From: Petaurus breviceps papuanus
Lineage: Eukaryota > Chordata > Mammalia > Diprotodontia > Petauridae
DNA length: 64,000 bases
Direction of reading: 5' to 3'
Assembly: GCA_028583685.1 (NCBI GenBank)
Contig: JAMXIF010001253.1
Span: 78,496,150-78,560,149 of the forward strand
Positions 34,803 through 46,500 of this stretch are shown piece after piece. The position numbers and the translations under genes are program-made. Each line of letters starts with the position of its first letter. Position 1 is the stretch's first letter. The notes under the pieces are model-generated. The model made no database searches and had not been told where the DNA came from. It saw only the letters and a program-made list of their open reading frames with translations.

Positions 34803-36568
34803 ATAACTGGGGCAAGCTCTGTTTCATTGCCTATACTTACATCTGGGTCACAGTTCTGGGTCTTAGTCCCAATATGAAGAGAACTAGAACAGCAAAGCTT
34901 GCAGTTCAAGGAGATCAGAGTTGAAAGGAATGTCTGTGGTCACTCACAAACCATTAGACAGTACAGGAGATTAGTAAACACACAACTCCCTAGATAATAC
35001 CACCTTGGAAGAGCAGAAAACTTACAGGTCCCCAGAATTACCTCTGAAAATAGTCGCACCAAAACAAAACAAAACAAAAAACCCAAAGTTTGGAACAATG
35101 CCTCCTCCACTTGGGAAGCAGAGACCAACTTTATCACAGAGTTAAAAGTCAAGAAATAGGCAGGAAAATGAGCAAACAGAAGAACATTGGATTGTAGAAA
35201 GTTACTTTGGTGACAAGGAAGAACAAAACAATCACTCAGAAGAAGACAACAAAGTCAAAGCTTCTACATCCAAAGCCTCCAAGAACAAAACAAAACCTGA
35301 ATTGGCCTCAGTCCATAGAAGAGCTCAAAAAGGATTTTAAAAATCAAGTTAGAGATGTAGAAGAAAAATTGAGAAGAGAAATAAGAATGAGGCAAGAAAA
35401 TCATGATAAAAGAGTCAACAGCTTGGTAAAGGAAGCAAAAAAAAAAATACTGAAAAAGAAACTTAAAATAAAATTGACCAAATGGAAAAGGAGGTATAAA
35501 AGTTTGCTTAAAAAAACAAAACAAAACCTAATTCTTTAAAAGTTAGAATTGGGCAAGTGGAAGCTATAGACTTCCTGAAACATTAAACAGTCAAAATTTA
35601 AAAACTGGAAAAAAAATAGAAGATAATGCAATGTGAAATATTTCATTGTATAAACAACTGACCTGAAAATAGAGCCAGGAGGAGAACTTCAGAATTATTG
35701 GATTACCTGAAAGTCATGATCCAAAAAATAGTGTAAACATCATCTTTCAAGACATTACCAAGGAAAACTTCCCTCATAGTCTGGAACCAGAGGGCAAGAT
35801 AAAAATTGAAAGAATCCATGATCATCTCCTGAAAGATATCCCAAAATGAAAACTCCCGGGAATATATAGCTAAATTCCAGAACTTGCAAATCAAGTAGAA
35901 AATACTGCAAACAATCAAAAAGAAACAATCCAGTATCATGTAGACACAGGAAGGATAACACAAGATTTGGCAGCGTCTACATTAAAGGATCAGAGGTCTT
36001 GGCATATGATATTCCACAAGGCAAAAGAGCTTAGATCACAAACAAGAATTACCTACCCAGCAAAAAGGAGTATAGTTCTTCATGAGGAAAAATGGATATT
36101 CAAAATAATAGAAGACTTTCAAGTTTTCATGATAAATGTAAAGCTAAATGTAAAAGACCAGAGCTAAATGTAAAATTTGACTTTCAAATACAAGATGCTA
36201 AAGAAGCATAAGAAGGTAAACAGGAAAGATAAATCATAAGGACAGCAGTAAGGTAAAACTGTTTATATTCTTCCATGGGAAAATTATATTTATAACTCCT
36301 AAAAACTTTTTTCGTTAGAAGGAAAATACATAGGAAGCATGGGATAATATGATAATCTTAAAAAAAAGAGAGAGAGAGAAGATTGAAGAATGTACCAGGA
36401 GAAGGGGAAAACAAGAGGTAAACTGTGATAAATTATCTGACATGAAAGAGTTCTGAATGAGATTTTATGGTGGAGGGGGAAGTAGGGGAAGTGAGGAGGG
36501 AAGCACAGTAACTTTAATCTCCTCAGAATTGGGTCTGAGGGAATAATATACACATTCAATTGGGAGGT
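34803..36568 (+). mobile_element. L1/HAL1-like element 4, 5' UTR (truncated), ORF1 and purine-rich region
   Basis: A 5'-truncated L1 5' UTR, ORF1 and the same purine-rich post-ORF1 DNA as in element 1. It is split by an LTR and continues at 37125: CAATTGGGAGGT joins directly to AAAAGTAAAAC across the insertion, as in element 1. Confidence 0.82.
35168..36211 (+). pseudogene. L1 ORF1 of element 4 (disrupted)
   Basis: Start MSKQK is chosen at the ATG matching the other copies. An open N-terminal stretch (35207-35539) reads DFKNQVRDVEEKLRREIRMR and then QENHDKRVNSLVKEAKKK, a charged coiled coil. The C-terminal domain can be followed near 35960-36170 (SRQTRITYPAKRSIVLHEEK-like). Frames are broken several times. 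Full span is about 348 codons. Confidence 0.7.
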
Positions 36569-37124
36569 TGTATCAATAATGCAGTATTTACGATGCCTAG
36601 GGTAAGTGTAAATATGCTGATATGGTTATTAATCACAAAATGTAACAGGCTTTCTACATGGGGGACATAGCTAGAACATTTATTAAAATACCCGCAAACT
36701 GAGTCCCAAAACCAGAAAGTCAAAGCCATCACAGTAGCCATGGAGTTGGCACACATAGTTAATGCAGTCAACATTCACATTCTCAAGCCTTCAAAATAGA
36801 ACAGGCTACCTCAGGCAAAGATCTTCCTCTCCTCACTCACAGTAACTGCTAAGCCTCCATGTAGCTTAGTCCCAGCAACTCCAGCCCCTTCCCCCCCACC
36901 CCCTTACAGTTCCTGTCCCTGGCAGTCCTCAGAAGGCATCTTTGGCAGAAATTCTAGCTGGCTAAAAAAAAAAAAGGAGTTAGCACTGCTGCTGTGGCTT
37001 CCAGTTACCATGCTGGCTCCAGCCCAACTCCTACTTGGCTCTGCCTCCTTCCTGTCCCACACCTTCCTGCTACATCAGCAAGTTCAAGGGGCATGAAAGC
37101 TCTTCAAATCCCCTTACCATTAAA
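36569..37124 (-). mobile_element. Solo LTR (fossil) inserted in L1/HAL1-like element 4
   Basis: An exact 5-bp duplication GAGGT flanks it (36564-36568 and 37125-37129). On the minus strand it ends near CTGCATTATTGATACA, like the end of the LTR at 3830-4443, and both share a related stretch before that. The start has lost the plain TG but still reads AATGGTAAGGGGA. No internal region. Confidence 0.82.
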
Positions 37125-38530
37125 GAGGTAAAAGTAAAACTTTCCTACAGGAAAGTAGGAAGGGAAGGGGATAAGGGAAGGGTGGTAGAGCTGATAGAAG
37201 ACAAGGCAGGTTGGGGTAGGTAAAAATAAAAAGCAAAACACTTTTGAGAAAAGTCAAGGTTAAAGGGAAAAAGAGAGAGAGAGGGAGAGAAGAAAGAGGG
37301 GGAGAGAGAGAGAGAGACAGAGAGAGCAGGATAAATGGGGAAAATAGGATGAAAGAAAATACATAGTTGGTAATCATAACTTTGAAAAAATATTTACAGT
37401 GAGTTTCTCTGATAAAGACTTCATTTTTCAAACATATAAAAAACTGAGTCAAATTTATAGAAATCAGAGCTATTCCTCAATTAAAAATGGTCAAAGAATA
37501 CGAACAGGCTATTTTCAGACAAAGAAATCAAAGCTATCTATAGTCATATAAAAATGCTTTAAGACTTTGATGAGAGAAATGTAAATTAAAATTATGCTGA
37601 ACTTCTACCTCACCTGTCAGATTGACTAATGTGACAGAAAAGAAAAATTATGAATGTTAGAAGGGATGTGGGAAAATGAAAACACTAATGTACTATTGGT
37701 GAAGTTACATGTTGTTTCAACCATTCTAGAGGGCATTTTGGGACTATTTCCAATGAACTTTAAAACGATGCATACCCTTTGACCAAGCAATACCAGTGTT
37801 AGGTCTATATCCCAGAGAAACTAAAAAAGAGAAAAGAAAAGAACCTATGTCTTCAAAAATATTTATAGCAGTTCTTTTAGTGGTGCAAAGAATTGGAAAT
37901 TAAGGGGATGTCCTTTAGTTGGGGAGTGGCTGAACAAGTTGTGGTATGTAATTGTGATGAAATGCTATTCTGTTGTAAGAAATGACAAACAGATGGATGT
38001 CAGGAAAATCTGGAAAATTTTACATGAACTGATACAAAGTGAAGTGAGCAGAACAAGAAAACATTGCCCACAGTAACAGCAACATTTTATGATGATCAGC
38101 TATGATAGATTTAGCTATTCTCACCAATATGCTGATCTAAGACAATTCCAAAAGACATGATCGAAAATGCTGTCTACCAACAGAGAAAGAATTAATGGAG
38201 TCTGAATGTAGATTGAATCATACTTAAAAAACAAAGAACACTTTCTTTACTTTTCTTGTTCTTTTTTTTGTTTATATTTTCTTTCATAATATGACTAATA
38301 TGGAAATTTTCTATTAAGTTCTATTAAATGCAATTTAGATTTGTTATATACTATAATATACTAGACATGTATAAATCTGTATCAAATTGTTTGCCTTTTC
38401 AATGAGCACTTAGGAGACAGAGAATTTGGAACTCAAAATTAAAAAAATAGAATGTTAAAAGTTGTTTATATGTGTAATTGGAAAAAAAATTAATGTAAGT
38501 GGGAAATATTTAACAAAATAAATAAAAATG
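37125..38530 (+). mobile_element. L1/HAL1-like element 4 continued: ORF2 start joined to ORF2 end and 3' UTR
   Basis: After a GA-rich tract the sequence approaches the usual ORF2 start (TAGTTGGTAATCATAACTTTGA, about 37364-37385). It then jumps to late ORF2 (AAATATTTACAGTGAGTTTC) and runs through the C-terminus and 3' UTR to an A-rich end. Most of ORF2, including the endonuclease and reverse transcriptase, is missing at about 37386. Confidence 0.8.
37268..37326. repeat. (GA)n tract
   Basis: Purine run AGAGAGAGAGAGGGAGAGAAG and similar, at the same inter-ORF place as the CT-rich tract at 17330 on the other strand. Confidence 0.9.
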
Positions 38531-38825
38531 CTCTACTTTATAATGTTAATTTGTGGTCTTCCTAGTCCATATGGAGCCCCCAGGGATTTCTATTTAAGTC
38601 TGACACCAATGCTTGAGGAAGCTCTAGGGTTATAGAGTTTTGCAACTTTTATTCCATTTTAGGCTTTGCTCCATTTCTTTCTGCACTTTGTTTTTCCCCA
38701 TGTCCACACAGCCTTTAAAACCTAGAATCTGCCTTACCCACTTCTCACCAGAAGCCTTGTCACCTTAGAAGTTCTCTCTACCTCTGCATCCTCTTCTTTT
38801 AGTTGATCATTTTCTCCCAGATTCT
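38531..38825. other. Unique intron
   Basis: Nothing recognised. Confidence 0.4.
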
Positions 38826-39105
38826 TCATCTGAAGGAAGGGCACCTGGCAGGCCATGATGACATCTTCATTCTCTCTTGGCCTCATATCTGTCTCTCTGC
38901 ACTTCTTTCTTCACCAGGTCTACATTTCTAGAACCTTTCCTTTGTACTACTTTTCAGCTTCCTTTTATGTGTTGTCTTCTCCTGTTAGAATATGTCTCTA
39001 CCTTCCAAGAGGCTTTATTTCCCTTTGCTTTTATTTGCATCCTCAGAATTAGCATAGTATCTGGCACATAGTAAGTACTTTATGAATATTTATTAACTTT
39101 TCTTA
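38826..39105 (+). repeat. L2 LINE 3' end
   Basis: GTTGTCTTCTCCTGTTAGAA, then CAAGAGGCTTTATTTCC and ATCTGGCACATAGTAAGTAC with TTTATGAATATTTATTAAC: the L2 3' end order. Confidence 0.78.
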
Positions 39106-39612
39106 CAGCTTTTCCATAGCTAGCAATTTTATGACCAATTCCTATCCCTATCCTAATTAGAATGGGTAGAATGGGTGTTTGTGGTCATATAATTTTTATT
39201 TATACACATAAAAGTTGATGGCATAGGTATCACAAATCCAATATTACATGAATAATGGGGAAATATTATATAGCTCTTTTTGCAAAATTATTTAATAAAG
39301 ATAATGAGTTTTTGGTTTCTAACCCCAGCGTCTCAGTTTTTTCCTAAAGAAGCACAGAATCCTGAAGGAAAATTTTGAATTTAAAATCAATGTTTTCTAT
39401 TAAGTTATATTAAATGCAATTTAGATTTTTTTATGATAATACAAGAGTTTTCATGAAACTGAATATGCTTATTAAATGGAAATCCTTTTTTACTTAAAAG
39501 AGTGGTGTTGGTGGGTTCCAAGGAAGGAGGAATTACCATTAAGTATTAGAGAAAGAGATTAAGATAAACAAAGAAGAAAGATTGCAAGTATAAAAGTCTT
39601 AATACATAGTCC
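39106..39612. other. Unique intron
   Basis: Nothing recognised. Confidence 0.4.
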
Positions 39613-39880
39613 CATGAGTAGCTAACTGGCTCAGTGGATAGAGTGGCAGTATGTGGAATCAGGAAAATCTGATTTCAAATCTGACCTCAGATACCAACTA
39701 CTTATATGACTCTGGAGAAGTTACTTAACTTCTACTTGCCTCAGTTTCCTTATTTGCTAACTGGTGATAATAATAGCACCTCACAGAATTGTTGTAAAGA
39801 TCAAAGGAGATAATATTTATAAATCACTTATCATAATGCCTGACCTAAGGTAGATATTTAATAAATGTTTGTTCCCTTCC
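39613..39880 (+). repeat. MIR-type CORE-SINE, near full length
   Basis: GTAGCTAACTGGCTCAGTGG head, then CTTGCCTCAGTTTCCTTATT, AATAATAGCACCTCACAGAA and ATAATGCCTGACCTAAGGTA with an ATAAATGTTTG end. Confidence 0.83.
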
Positions 39881-40533
39881 TGGCTTTCCTTTTTCAAGAT
39901 CTTGACTTCAGAGTCAGTTACACAAATACTACTTAGCCTGAATTCAAGATAAAATCTAGATTTCAAGCTGAGGAGTATTTGATTTGCATCAATAACTAGA
40001 TCTTTTTGGTGGGTTTTTGGTGCATAACTCTGACTTATTTATCCTCAAAAGAAGTGTATACTTCTCTGAGTTTTGTATTCTCTTTTCCTGGGAAATTTAA
40101 GCTTTGAAGGATTGCATTTTCAGTGTAACCAGCTATAAACTATTTGAATCCTTTCCTTGTTCTTTAGTGCTATGGAAAAAAAAAAAGATCCCTCTCTCTC
40201 TCCTTGACCCATAAGAGGTTCTCCCATGGACTTTAACACTTACTAAATTGACCCAGAAAGCCATCTTTTTACTTTTAATCTTAGCAGGTTTGCTGAAAGC
40301 AAATCTATTAAATAGATGTAACATCTGGTCTTTCTTTTGGGGACATTTTAATTTTTTACCTTTTCTCATGTTGACAACCTGCTCTTCTCTAGAGGCCAAG
40401 GTTAGACTCCCATGATCCTTTTCTTTGGTTTTCTATTTTGTTTCCAGCATGATTGCTACCAGATTTATTTTCCTTTATCCATCCAAACCTTTACTTGCCT
40501 ATAGACTGCCTCCTTACTCCAGCTAGTTTGAGC
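39881..40533. other. Unique intron
   Basis: An 88-codon minus-strand frame at 40133-40399 has no recognisable domain and is probably chance. Confidence 0.45.
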
Positions 40534-41265
40534 TGTTATACAGAAATACCCTGAGGCTAAAAAACAGTTGCTACTTTAGTTTAGTTGCTTTATACCCCTC
40601 CACACTTTCCTAAGATCAGATCACCCTTTCCTAAAAAGAGAAATTTCATAGGATCCCAAGTCACATTTTTCTTAAGTACCTCTAGTTTGGCAGAATAGAA
40701 GAACTCAACCAAGCTCTTTCAACAATGGGGTAAAGGTTCTGGGAATCCCCTTGCATTCTGATGGAATCTTCTCACTTGATGAGGCATTTGCCTGAGGCCA
40801 TAAGCCTTTCATTATTGCTAGATCCAAATCTGTTACCCTTAACCTAGCCTAGCCCTTTATTGTCTGTCATCTCCAGGTAACCTTCAGCTATTCCCCACCC
40901 TTAATCCCATTCCTAGAATCTGACCTCAATTCCATCAAGATCCTTCTTAGACTCCTCCTACAGACCCTCTCCAATCTCCACCTCTAGACCATCCCTACAT
41001 CCCTCCTACAGTCTTTCTGTATATAATATCCATTTTACCTCCATGAAGATGCTCAAATTCAATCTGGAGGAGTTTAATCTGGCCTACTTGTCAACATGCA
41101 TCACAAATACTTAGTCTTCTTAAGACTCTACCCATTATGGCAAATCTTTAATAAACTTTGTTTTACTTTGGCTGAGAGAAGACTAGAGTCGAATTTATTT
41201 GGCATTACCCAGCATGTTGGTATTTTGGGGTCTCAAGCACCCCTATACCCCCAAACCTCAATACC
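40534..41265 (+). mobile_element. Probable LTR (fossil)
   Basis: A possible TATA box GTATATAATAT at about 41021-41031 and an AATAAACTTTGTTTTACTTT polyadenylation segment at about 41150-41170, with about 95 bp after it, give the spacing of an LTR. Ends are approximate and no target duplication was found. It lies on the strand of the gene, 1.6 kb before the exon. Confidence 0.5.
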
Positions 41266-41274
41266 AATATTCTC

Positions 41275-42398
41275 TTCCAAACAATTTTAAAATAATGCCT
41301 TGTAGAGAATTCTGGAGTGGTAGTGCCAATTAAAGATGAGGGCAAGACACTCTTCTAACCAAAGACAGCTTAGAAGTTTGGAAGGTGATATCTGTGATAC
41401 AGGAGTGGAGGCTGGCCCAGGGCACTTGTGAATATAACATCAGTGGTGGGATTAGATAGTGGTGACCAAATCGACAATAGCTTCAGGAACTCTCAAGTCA
41501 TAGATGGTAAATGGGTTAGGGAACTGGTCAGAGATTACAGGGGTCCTTTGAAGTAGTACTAAATGCAGAACTGGAAATTGTTTGGCAACTAAATTACCTA
41601 TGCTCACTTCTGGGTCCCAGTTTCAGAGCAGAGACGAACATTTTTACCCAAGAAGGAAAAGGGGCTCTGAGGAGCAGTATCACTGCTTGTAGCAAGGGAA
41701 CTGGGGCCTCAATAAGCAGTATTACTTCTGGTCCCAGGAAATCAGGGATCCTGAGGAGCAAAATTGATTGTCATCCCAACCAATCTAGGGCCCTTCCTGG
41801 GTAAAGACCAGAGTACAAAGCAGGAGAGCATGGACCACTCTTCTTCCCAGATCACACTACCTTGGAAGCTCTGAAAAATTTCAGATTCACAGAACTAGCT
41901 CTGAAAAAAGCAATGCAAAAAAGCCTAATGCTTGGAACAGGCCCCCTTCATATCATTGGACCATGCCCCCCAATTCCAAGAGCAGGGCCCAACTTTAACA
42001 TAAAGTTCAAAATCAGGAAGTGGAGTGGGAAAAATGAGAAAACAACAACAAAATCCTAACCATGAAAATCTACCATGGTGAAAATCAAGACACAAACTCA
42101 GAAGACAATCAAGACAAAATAGATAAAAGCAAATTCTCAAACAAAAATATGAATTGGACAAAAACCTAACAAGTCCTAGAAGACCTAAAAAAATGATTTT
42201 CAAAATCAAATAAGAATAGCAGAGGAAAAATTAGTAAAAAAAAAAAATGAGAGTGAAAGAAGAAATTTATGAAAAGAAAATTAACAGTTTGGTAAAAGAG
42301 GGAGAAAAATACTGAAGAAAATAATACTTTAAAAATGACAATTGGTCAAATGGAAAAAAGGAGTTAGAAAATCTTACTAAAGATACTTTTTAAAAACA
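41275..42398 (+). mobile_element. L1 5' UTR and ORF1 N-terminal part
   Basis: Matches the L1 5' UTR at 32586 (AATTTTAAAATAATGCC, then TTCTGGAGTGGTAGTGCC). It then runs into the ORF1 start region (ATGAGAAAACAACAACAAAA, about 42034) and a coiled-coil-like Lys/Glu-rich stretch that ends in TA-rich DNA. The copy is truncated and broken, and ends about 450 bp before the exon. Confidence 0.8.
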
Positions 42399-42482
42399 CA
42401 AACAACTACATACATACACATATGTATGTATATATTTGTATATATATATGCATATACACACATAAGTGTGTATGTGTGTGTA
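42399..42482. repeat. TA/CA/TG microsatellite
   Basis: Runs of ATACATACACATATGTATGT, then GTATATATATATGC and GTGTGTATGTGTGTG. Confidence 0.85.
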
Positions 42483-42844
42483 CACAATTAGGTTGACTGA
42501 CAGATTTTGGTAATTTAGAACCACACACTAAAAATCACTATATCTGATTGTTTCTATATTTTATAAATATGCCAAACAGCTAGAAAGCCAAAATTCAATG
42601 AGGAGAAAAGCTAAAATTCTTTGCTAAAAATAAATATGTTAATTTTTCATATAAAATCCTGTCTATATATGTCTATCTCAGAATGATATATCTTAAATTA
42701 CAGTTCAGAATATCTTCATAATTTCAAATAAACATTTAAAAATCTAATAGTGTATTGTCTTTTAAAGCCATGCTTCTTATTCCATCTTCATTGGTTTATT
42801 TACAAGGCTCATATGGTTTCCTCCTCCCTTCTTCCTCTTTTCAG

Positions 42845-43025
42845 ATTTGGCAGTGTGGCGGATCATTAGAAATTGTAACCTGTTCTCATGTGGGTCATGT
42901 GTTTCGCAAGGCAACCCCATATACATTTCCAGGGGGAACCGGTCATGTCATCAATAAAAATAATAGGAGGCTAGCAGAAGTCTGGATGGATGAATTCAAA
43001 GATTTCTTCTATATCATATCCCCAG
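42845..43025 (+). CDS. GALNT13: Internal coding exon of polypeptide N-acetylgalactosaminyltransferase 13
   Basis: The gene product is a Golgi type II membrane enzyme that moves GalNAc from UDP-GalNAc to Ser/Thr and so starts mucin-type O-glycosylation. Visible here are 60 codons, from [10 protein letters not shown] to FFYIISP, plus one base of a Gly codon. The exon starts in phase 0 and ends in phase 1. A pyrimidine-rich tract ending in TTTTCAG precedes it and GTAAGC follows it. It covers the end of the catalytic domain: [10 protein letters not shown], whose second His matches the third Mn2+ ligand known in the family, then the flexible loop ATPYTFPGG and [14 protein letters not shown]. Ser in CGGSLEI, His-Val in TGHVIN and Asp in EFKDFF fit GALNT13 as I remember it, where GALNT1 has Thr, Gln-Ile and Asn. 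There is no stop in the exon. The WGGEN exon before it and the lectin-domain exons after it were not seen, so both flanking introns are long. The paralogue call rests on recall of the family. Confidence 0.93.
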
Positions 43026-44934
43026 GTAAGCAATTCTTACTGTTTTGGTTTGTTTGTTCCTTTTGTAGAAGAAAAAATTGGAATTCCATGCAAATATAGA
43101 CATTTTCCTTGTTGGATCTCCTTATGTTGATGGTGACTATTCAAATAAGTCTATTTGTTATTCAGATAAAGAGAAGCCTAACTTTTTGCAAAGATCTTCT
43201 TGATAAAGTAATTTTAAATCTAAAATATGAATTATACAGTGTAATAAATACAATATTATGCAGTTCAAATACCTCATTTAATCCCAAACATTGATTTTTT
43301 TTTTCTTACCAGTATCATGGAGGAGAGAAGGACATGATGTAAATAACTTTGAAAGATGGGTCATTAACATGATTTGGAGTCTTATCCTGACATGTGGACA
43401 CTAAATTCATCTATTGGTTAATGAGAGATTTTTAGACCTACACAGGAGCAATCTGAGAATTTTTGATACTTTGTCCCAGGGCTTATCCCTGGTTTTGTCC
43501 CCATTTTGTTTTTGTCATATAGATCACCTGTCTTAAGACAGTTTTTGTTTTTATTTGACATGTTCTGTTTTTTTCTTTTCTTTTTTTTTAATGTGTGTCA
43601 AATCAAGAGGATCCTTCTGTAGCAGAGATTTTGAAGAAAGGAGAATTCTTACATGCAGATTCAACATTATTTTGTAGAGAGGAAAAATGAGGACAACGTG
43701 TATATAAAAGTGTAATTAGGAGATAGCCTTTTTTTCCACACATTTGCATACCTGTTCTGTGTAAGGAAGCTATTGCCAGAAATACTATTTCACACACAGA
43801 TCTATTTTTCTCTGCAGTAGAGACCCATCCCAGATGTTCACATAATATATTTTATCAACAGTATATAAAATTCACAGTGAGATAGTGACATTTATGCAAC
43901 TTTTCATTTTCATTTGATGTAACTGCTAGAATTCAAATGAAATGGTAGTAGAAATGTATAATAGCAAAGAAGAAGTTGGTTGAAATAGAAAAAGGAAATG
44001 TAAATGCTATACATAATAACATGCAAGTTGGGATTTCAGAAGATAAGTAATTGATGCTGATCTTATACCTATGAATCATATTTATTCCTGATAACAAATA
44101 TCATTTTTAAATATCATTTTAAAGTAAGTGTGAAATCTGCACTATTTTCCATTTGGGGGGGGAGGGGGGAAAGGCAGATAACTATTCTCTGTAGGAGCAT
44201 TTCCCAAACAGTGGTTTGTGTTGTAAAATGACAAGCCTAACAGTTAAATGATTAAAAGGGAACATAGTATCTGAAACTAATGTCATTATGTTGCTCAGCA
44301 GGGAGTGTTTGTACGTGGTAAAAAGTGCAGCTTTCACATCTTAATAAGTATTATTTTGAGAGTTACTGTTCTTATAAAATGGACTTATTTGTATATAAGC
44401 TAGGGACTTTAAGAAGCAAAAAAATAATAATAACATTTAGAGAATATGCAGAAATTTTCTCCTGCCTTTCTGTAGCCTGTTTTACATGCCCCAGAATTAG
44501 TCTGCACAGCCAGGTTTGGATTCTGCCTTTACTATGCCCAAAAGAATGTGTGGGGAGGAGTCAGGGGCAAGGAGGAGATACCTTGAGGAAAGGAAAATGG
44601 GATTAAATTCTCCCTTTTGGTAACCAAAATTTCTCCATATCAATGACCTGTTTGAGCATTAATGACGTCATAAAGCAATGTGAGATTTAACATGTAGTCC
44701 CCAAAGTCTCTGAAAACTCAATAGCCCCTTGCTACTGTCCCAGGTGTGATGTTGCTATTTTGAGTAAACAATTATGCCATTCAAAGGTGACCTCAAATGC
44801 TATAACACTGGTACCAGATGTTGGAAAAGTCATGAAGCCAATTACAAAGCACATGAGATACCAAGCAATGTAAATAACAAAAAGAATTATCATCTCTATG
44901 CAGATGATTCTCAATTCTATTTATCTAGCCCTTC
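43026..44934. other. Unique intron just after the exon
   Basis: No named repeat. A G-run at about 44154-44170 could form local G-rich structure. Confidence 0.5.
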
Positions 44935-45409
44935 ACCTCTCCCTTGCCTTTCTGATTCATACCTTTAGTTTCCTATGGACGTCCATGATGGAATGTCCAA
45001 AAAAAAATCTTAAATTTATCATGTCTAGAAATATACACATTATTTCCCCCCAAACCTCCCTTTGTTCTGAACTAACTTTGAAGAATACCAACAAATTCCC
45101 ATTCACCAATGTTGGAAACTAGATGTCACACTCACCTTCTCTCCCCTCACTCTTCTCACTCACTCCAATATTGAATTTCTTGTAAAGTCCTATTAATTCT
45201 ATCTTCTTAACATCTGACACATGTACCAACCTAGTTCAGACTCTTGTCAGCTCATGCTTGGACCATTGTAATAGCTTCCTGTTTGGTGTTTTTGCCTCAA
45301 ATAGCTCCCTACTTCAGTCCATCCTAGACTCAGATGCCAAAGTGATCTTTCCAAAACACTTGTGACTATGCTGCTTCCTTATTTAATAAATCAAGTGTTT
45401 CTATATTTC

Positions 45410-45583
45410 TTTTCTTCTTTTTTGTCTTTTTTGTTGGAGGGGGGAAAAGCGGGCAATTGGGGTTAAGTGACTTGCCCAAGGTCATACAGCCAGTAAATAT
45501 TAAATGTCTGAGACCAGATTTGAACCCAGTTCCTCCTGACTCCAGGGCTGGTGCTCTCTTCACTGTGCCACCTAGTTGCCCCA
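45410..45583 (-). repeat. tRNA-derived marsupial SINE, type B, in L2
   Basis: Flanked by a 14-bp duplication with one change: tgtttctatatttc (45396-45409) and tgtttccatatttc (45584-45597). Minus-strand head GGGGCAACTAGGTGGCACAG. Confidence 0.92.
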
Positions 45584-45767
45584 TGTTTCCATATTTCATC
45601 AAGGGTCAAATACAAAATGTTTTGCTTGGAATCCTTCACAACCCATCTCCTTCCTACTCTTTCTACTCTTCTAGCACTTTACTTTCCTCCATAAACTCTA
45701 CGGTCTAGTAACACTGACATCCTTTCTTTTCCTTACATAAGAGATTCCATCTCTATCTCTGCCTTTT

Positions 45768-45921
45768 TTTTTTTAAGCAATTGGGTTTAAGTAACTTGCT
45801 CAAGCTTACACGGCCAGTTATTTCTGGGTGTGGTGCTAAGTATCTGACCCTGGATTTGATCCCCAGGTCATCCCGAAACTGGAGCCTGTGCTCTTACTCG
45901 CTGAGCCACCTGGCCGCCCCT
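45768..45921 (-). repeat. tRNA-derived marsupial SINE, type A, in L2
   Basis: Minus-strand head GGGGCGGCCAGGTGGCTCAG. Duplication tatctctgcctttt at 45754-45767 and 45922-45935. Confidence 0.93.
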
Positions 45922-46261
45922 TATCTCTGCCTTTTCAATGGTTATACCTTTTGCTTGGAACTCTCTCCCTCTTTGTCTCTTTCTTCTTGGTCTCTTTTGT
46001 CTCTGGCTTCTCTTGTTCAACTTTAACCTCTCCTTCATCAAGTATTCTTTCCCATTTTTTTCCAATTCCAGTGCCTCCCCTCTAAAATTGTCTCTTATTT
46101 ACACTGTATAAATCTTATACATTTGTAGTTATTTGCATATTGTCTCCCTCATTAAAATGCAACTTTAAGCTACACCAAATAGTTTCCTTTAAGGGCAGCA
46201 ATGTAAGCTCTTAAATGAACAACTAACTTGTACTTAATATGGCTGAATTATACTGTTTTAA

Positions 46262-46500
46262 TTGATAATGATAGCTAGTATTTCTATATTACTTCAAGGT
46301 TTGTGAATCATTTTGCATATCTTCTCTCATTTGATTCTCACAATGACCATGTGAGGTAGGTGCTATTAATCACTCCATCTTAAGAATGAAAATACTTAGC
46401 CAGAGAGATTTTCAGTTACTTTCCCAGGGTTATAAAGTTTTAATAAGTTATGAAGGATTTGAATTCAAGTCTTTGTGACTTTCTATCTTCTAAGTCACCT
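46262..46500 (-). repeat. MIR-type SINE
   Basis: Reverse-orientation landmarks: ATGATAGCTAGTATTTCTAT, TTTGATTCTCACAATGACCA, GTGAGGTAGGTGCTATTAAT and GGATTTGAATTCAAGTC. Confidence 0.78.

Larger units (their letters stand above)
1..42844 (+). other. GALNT13: GALNT13 upstream intron (partial, at least 42.8 kb)
   Basis: No exon-like reading frame with splice sites was recognised between the window start and the acceptor at 42844. The GALNT family is known for large introns, and the sequence is a mosaic of retroelements and unique AT-rich DNA. The extent is inferred from the exon orientation. Confidence 0.8.
44935..46230 (+). repeat. L2 LINE 3' part, interrupted by two SINEs
   Basis: Ordered L2 landmarks: GGACCATTGTAATAGCTTCC (about 45260), ATAGCTCCCTACTTCAGTCC, AAAGTGATCTTTCC, AGGGTCAAATACAAAATG (45602) and TTTTGCTTGGAACTCTC (45948). 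It resumes after each SINE in register. Confidence 0.82.

Noticed and set aside
43300-43380. Possible acceptor (poly-T then TTACCAG at about 43305) after the GALNT13 exon
   Set aside because: The following frame closes quickly and does not match the next GALNT exon.
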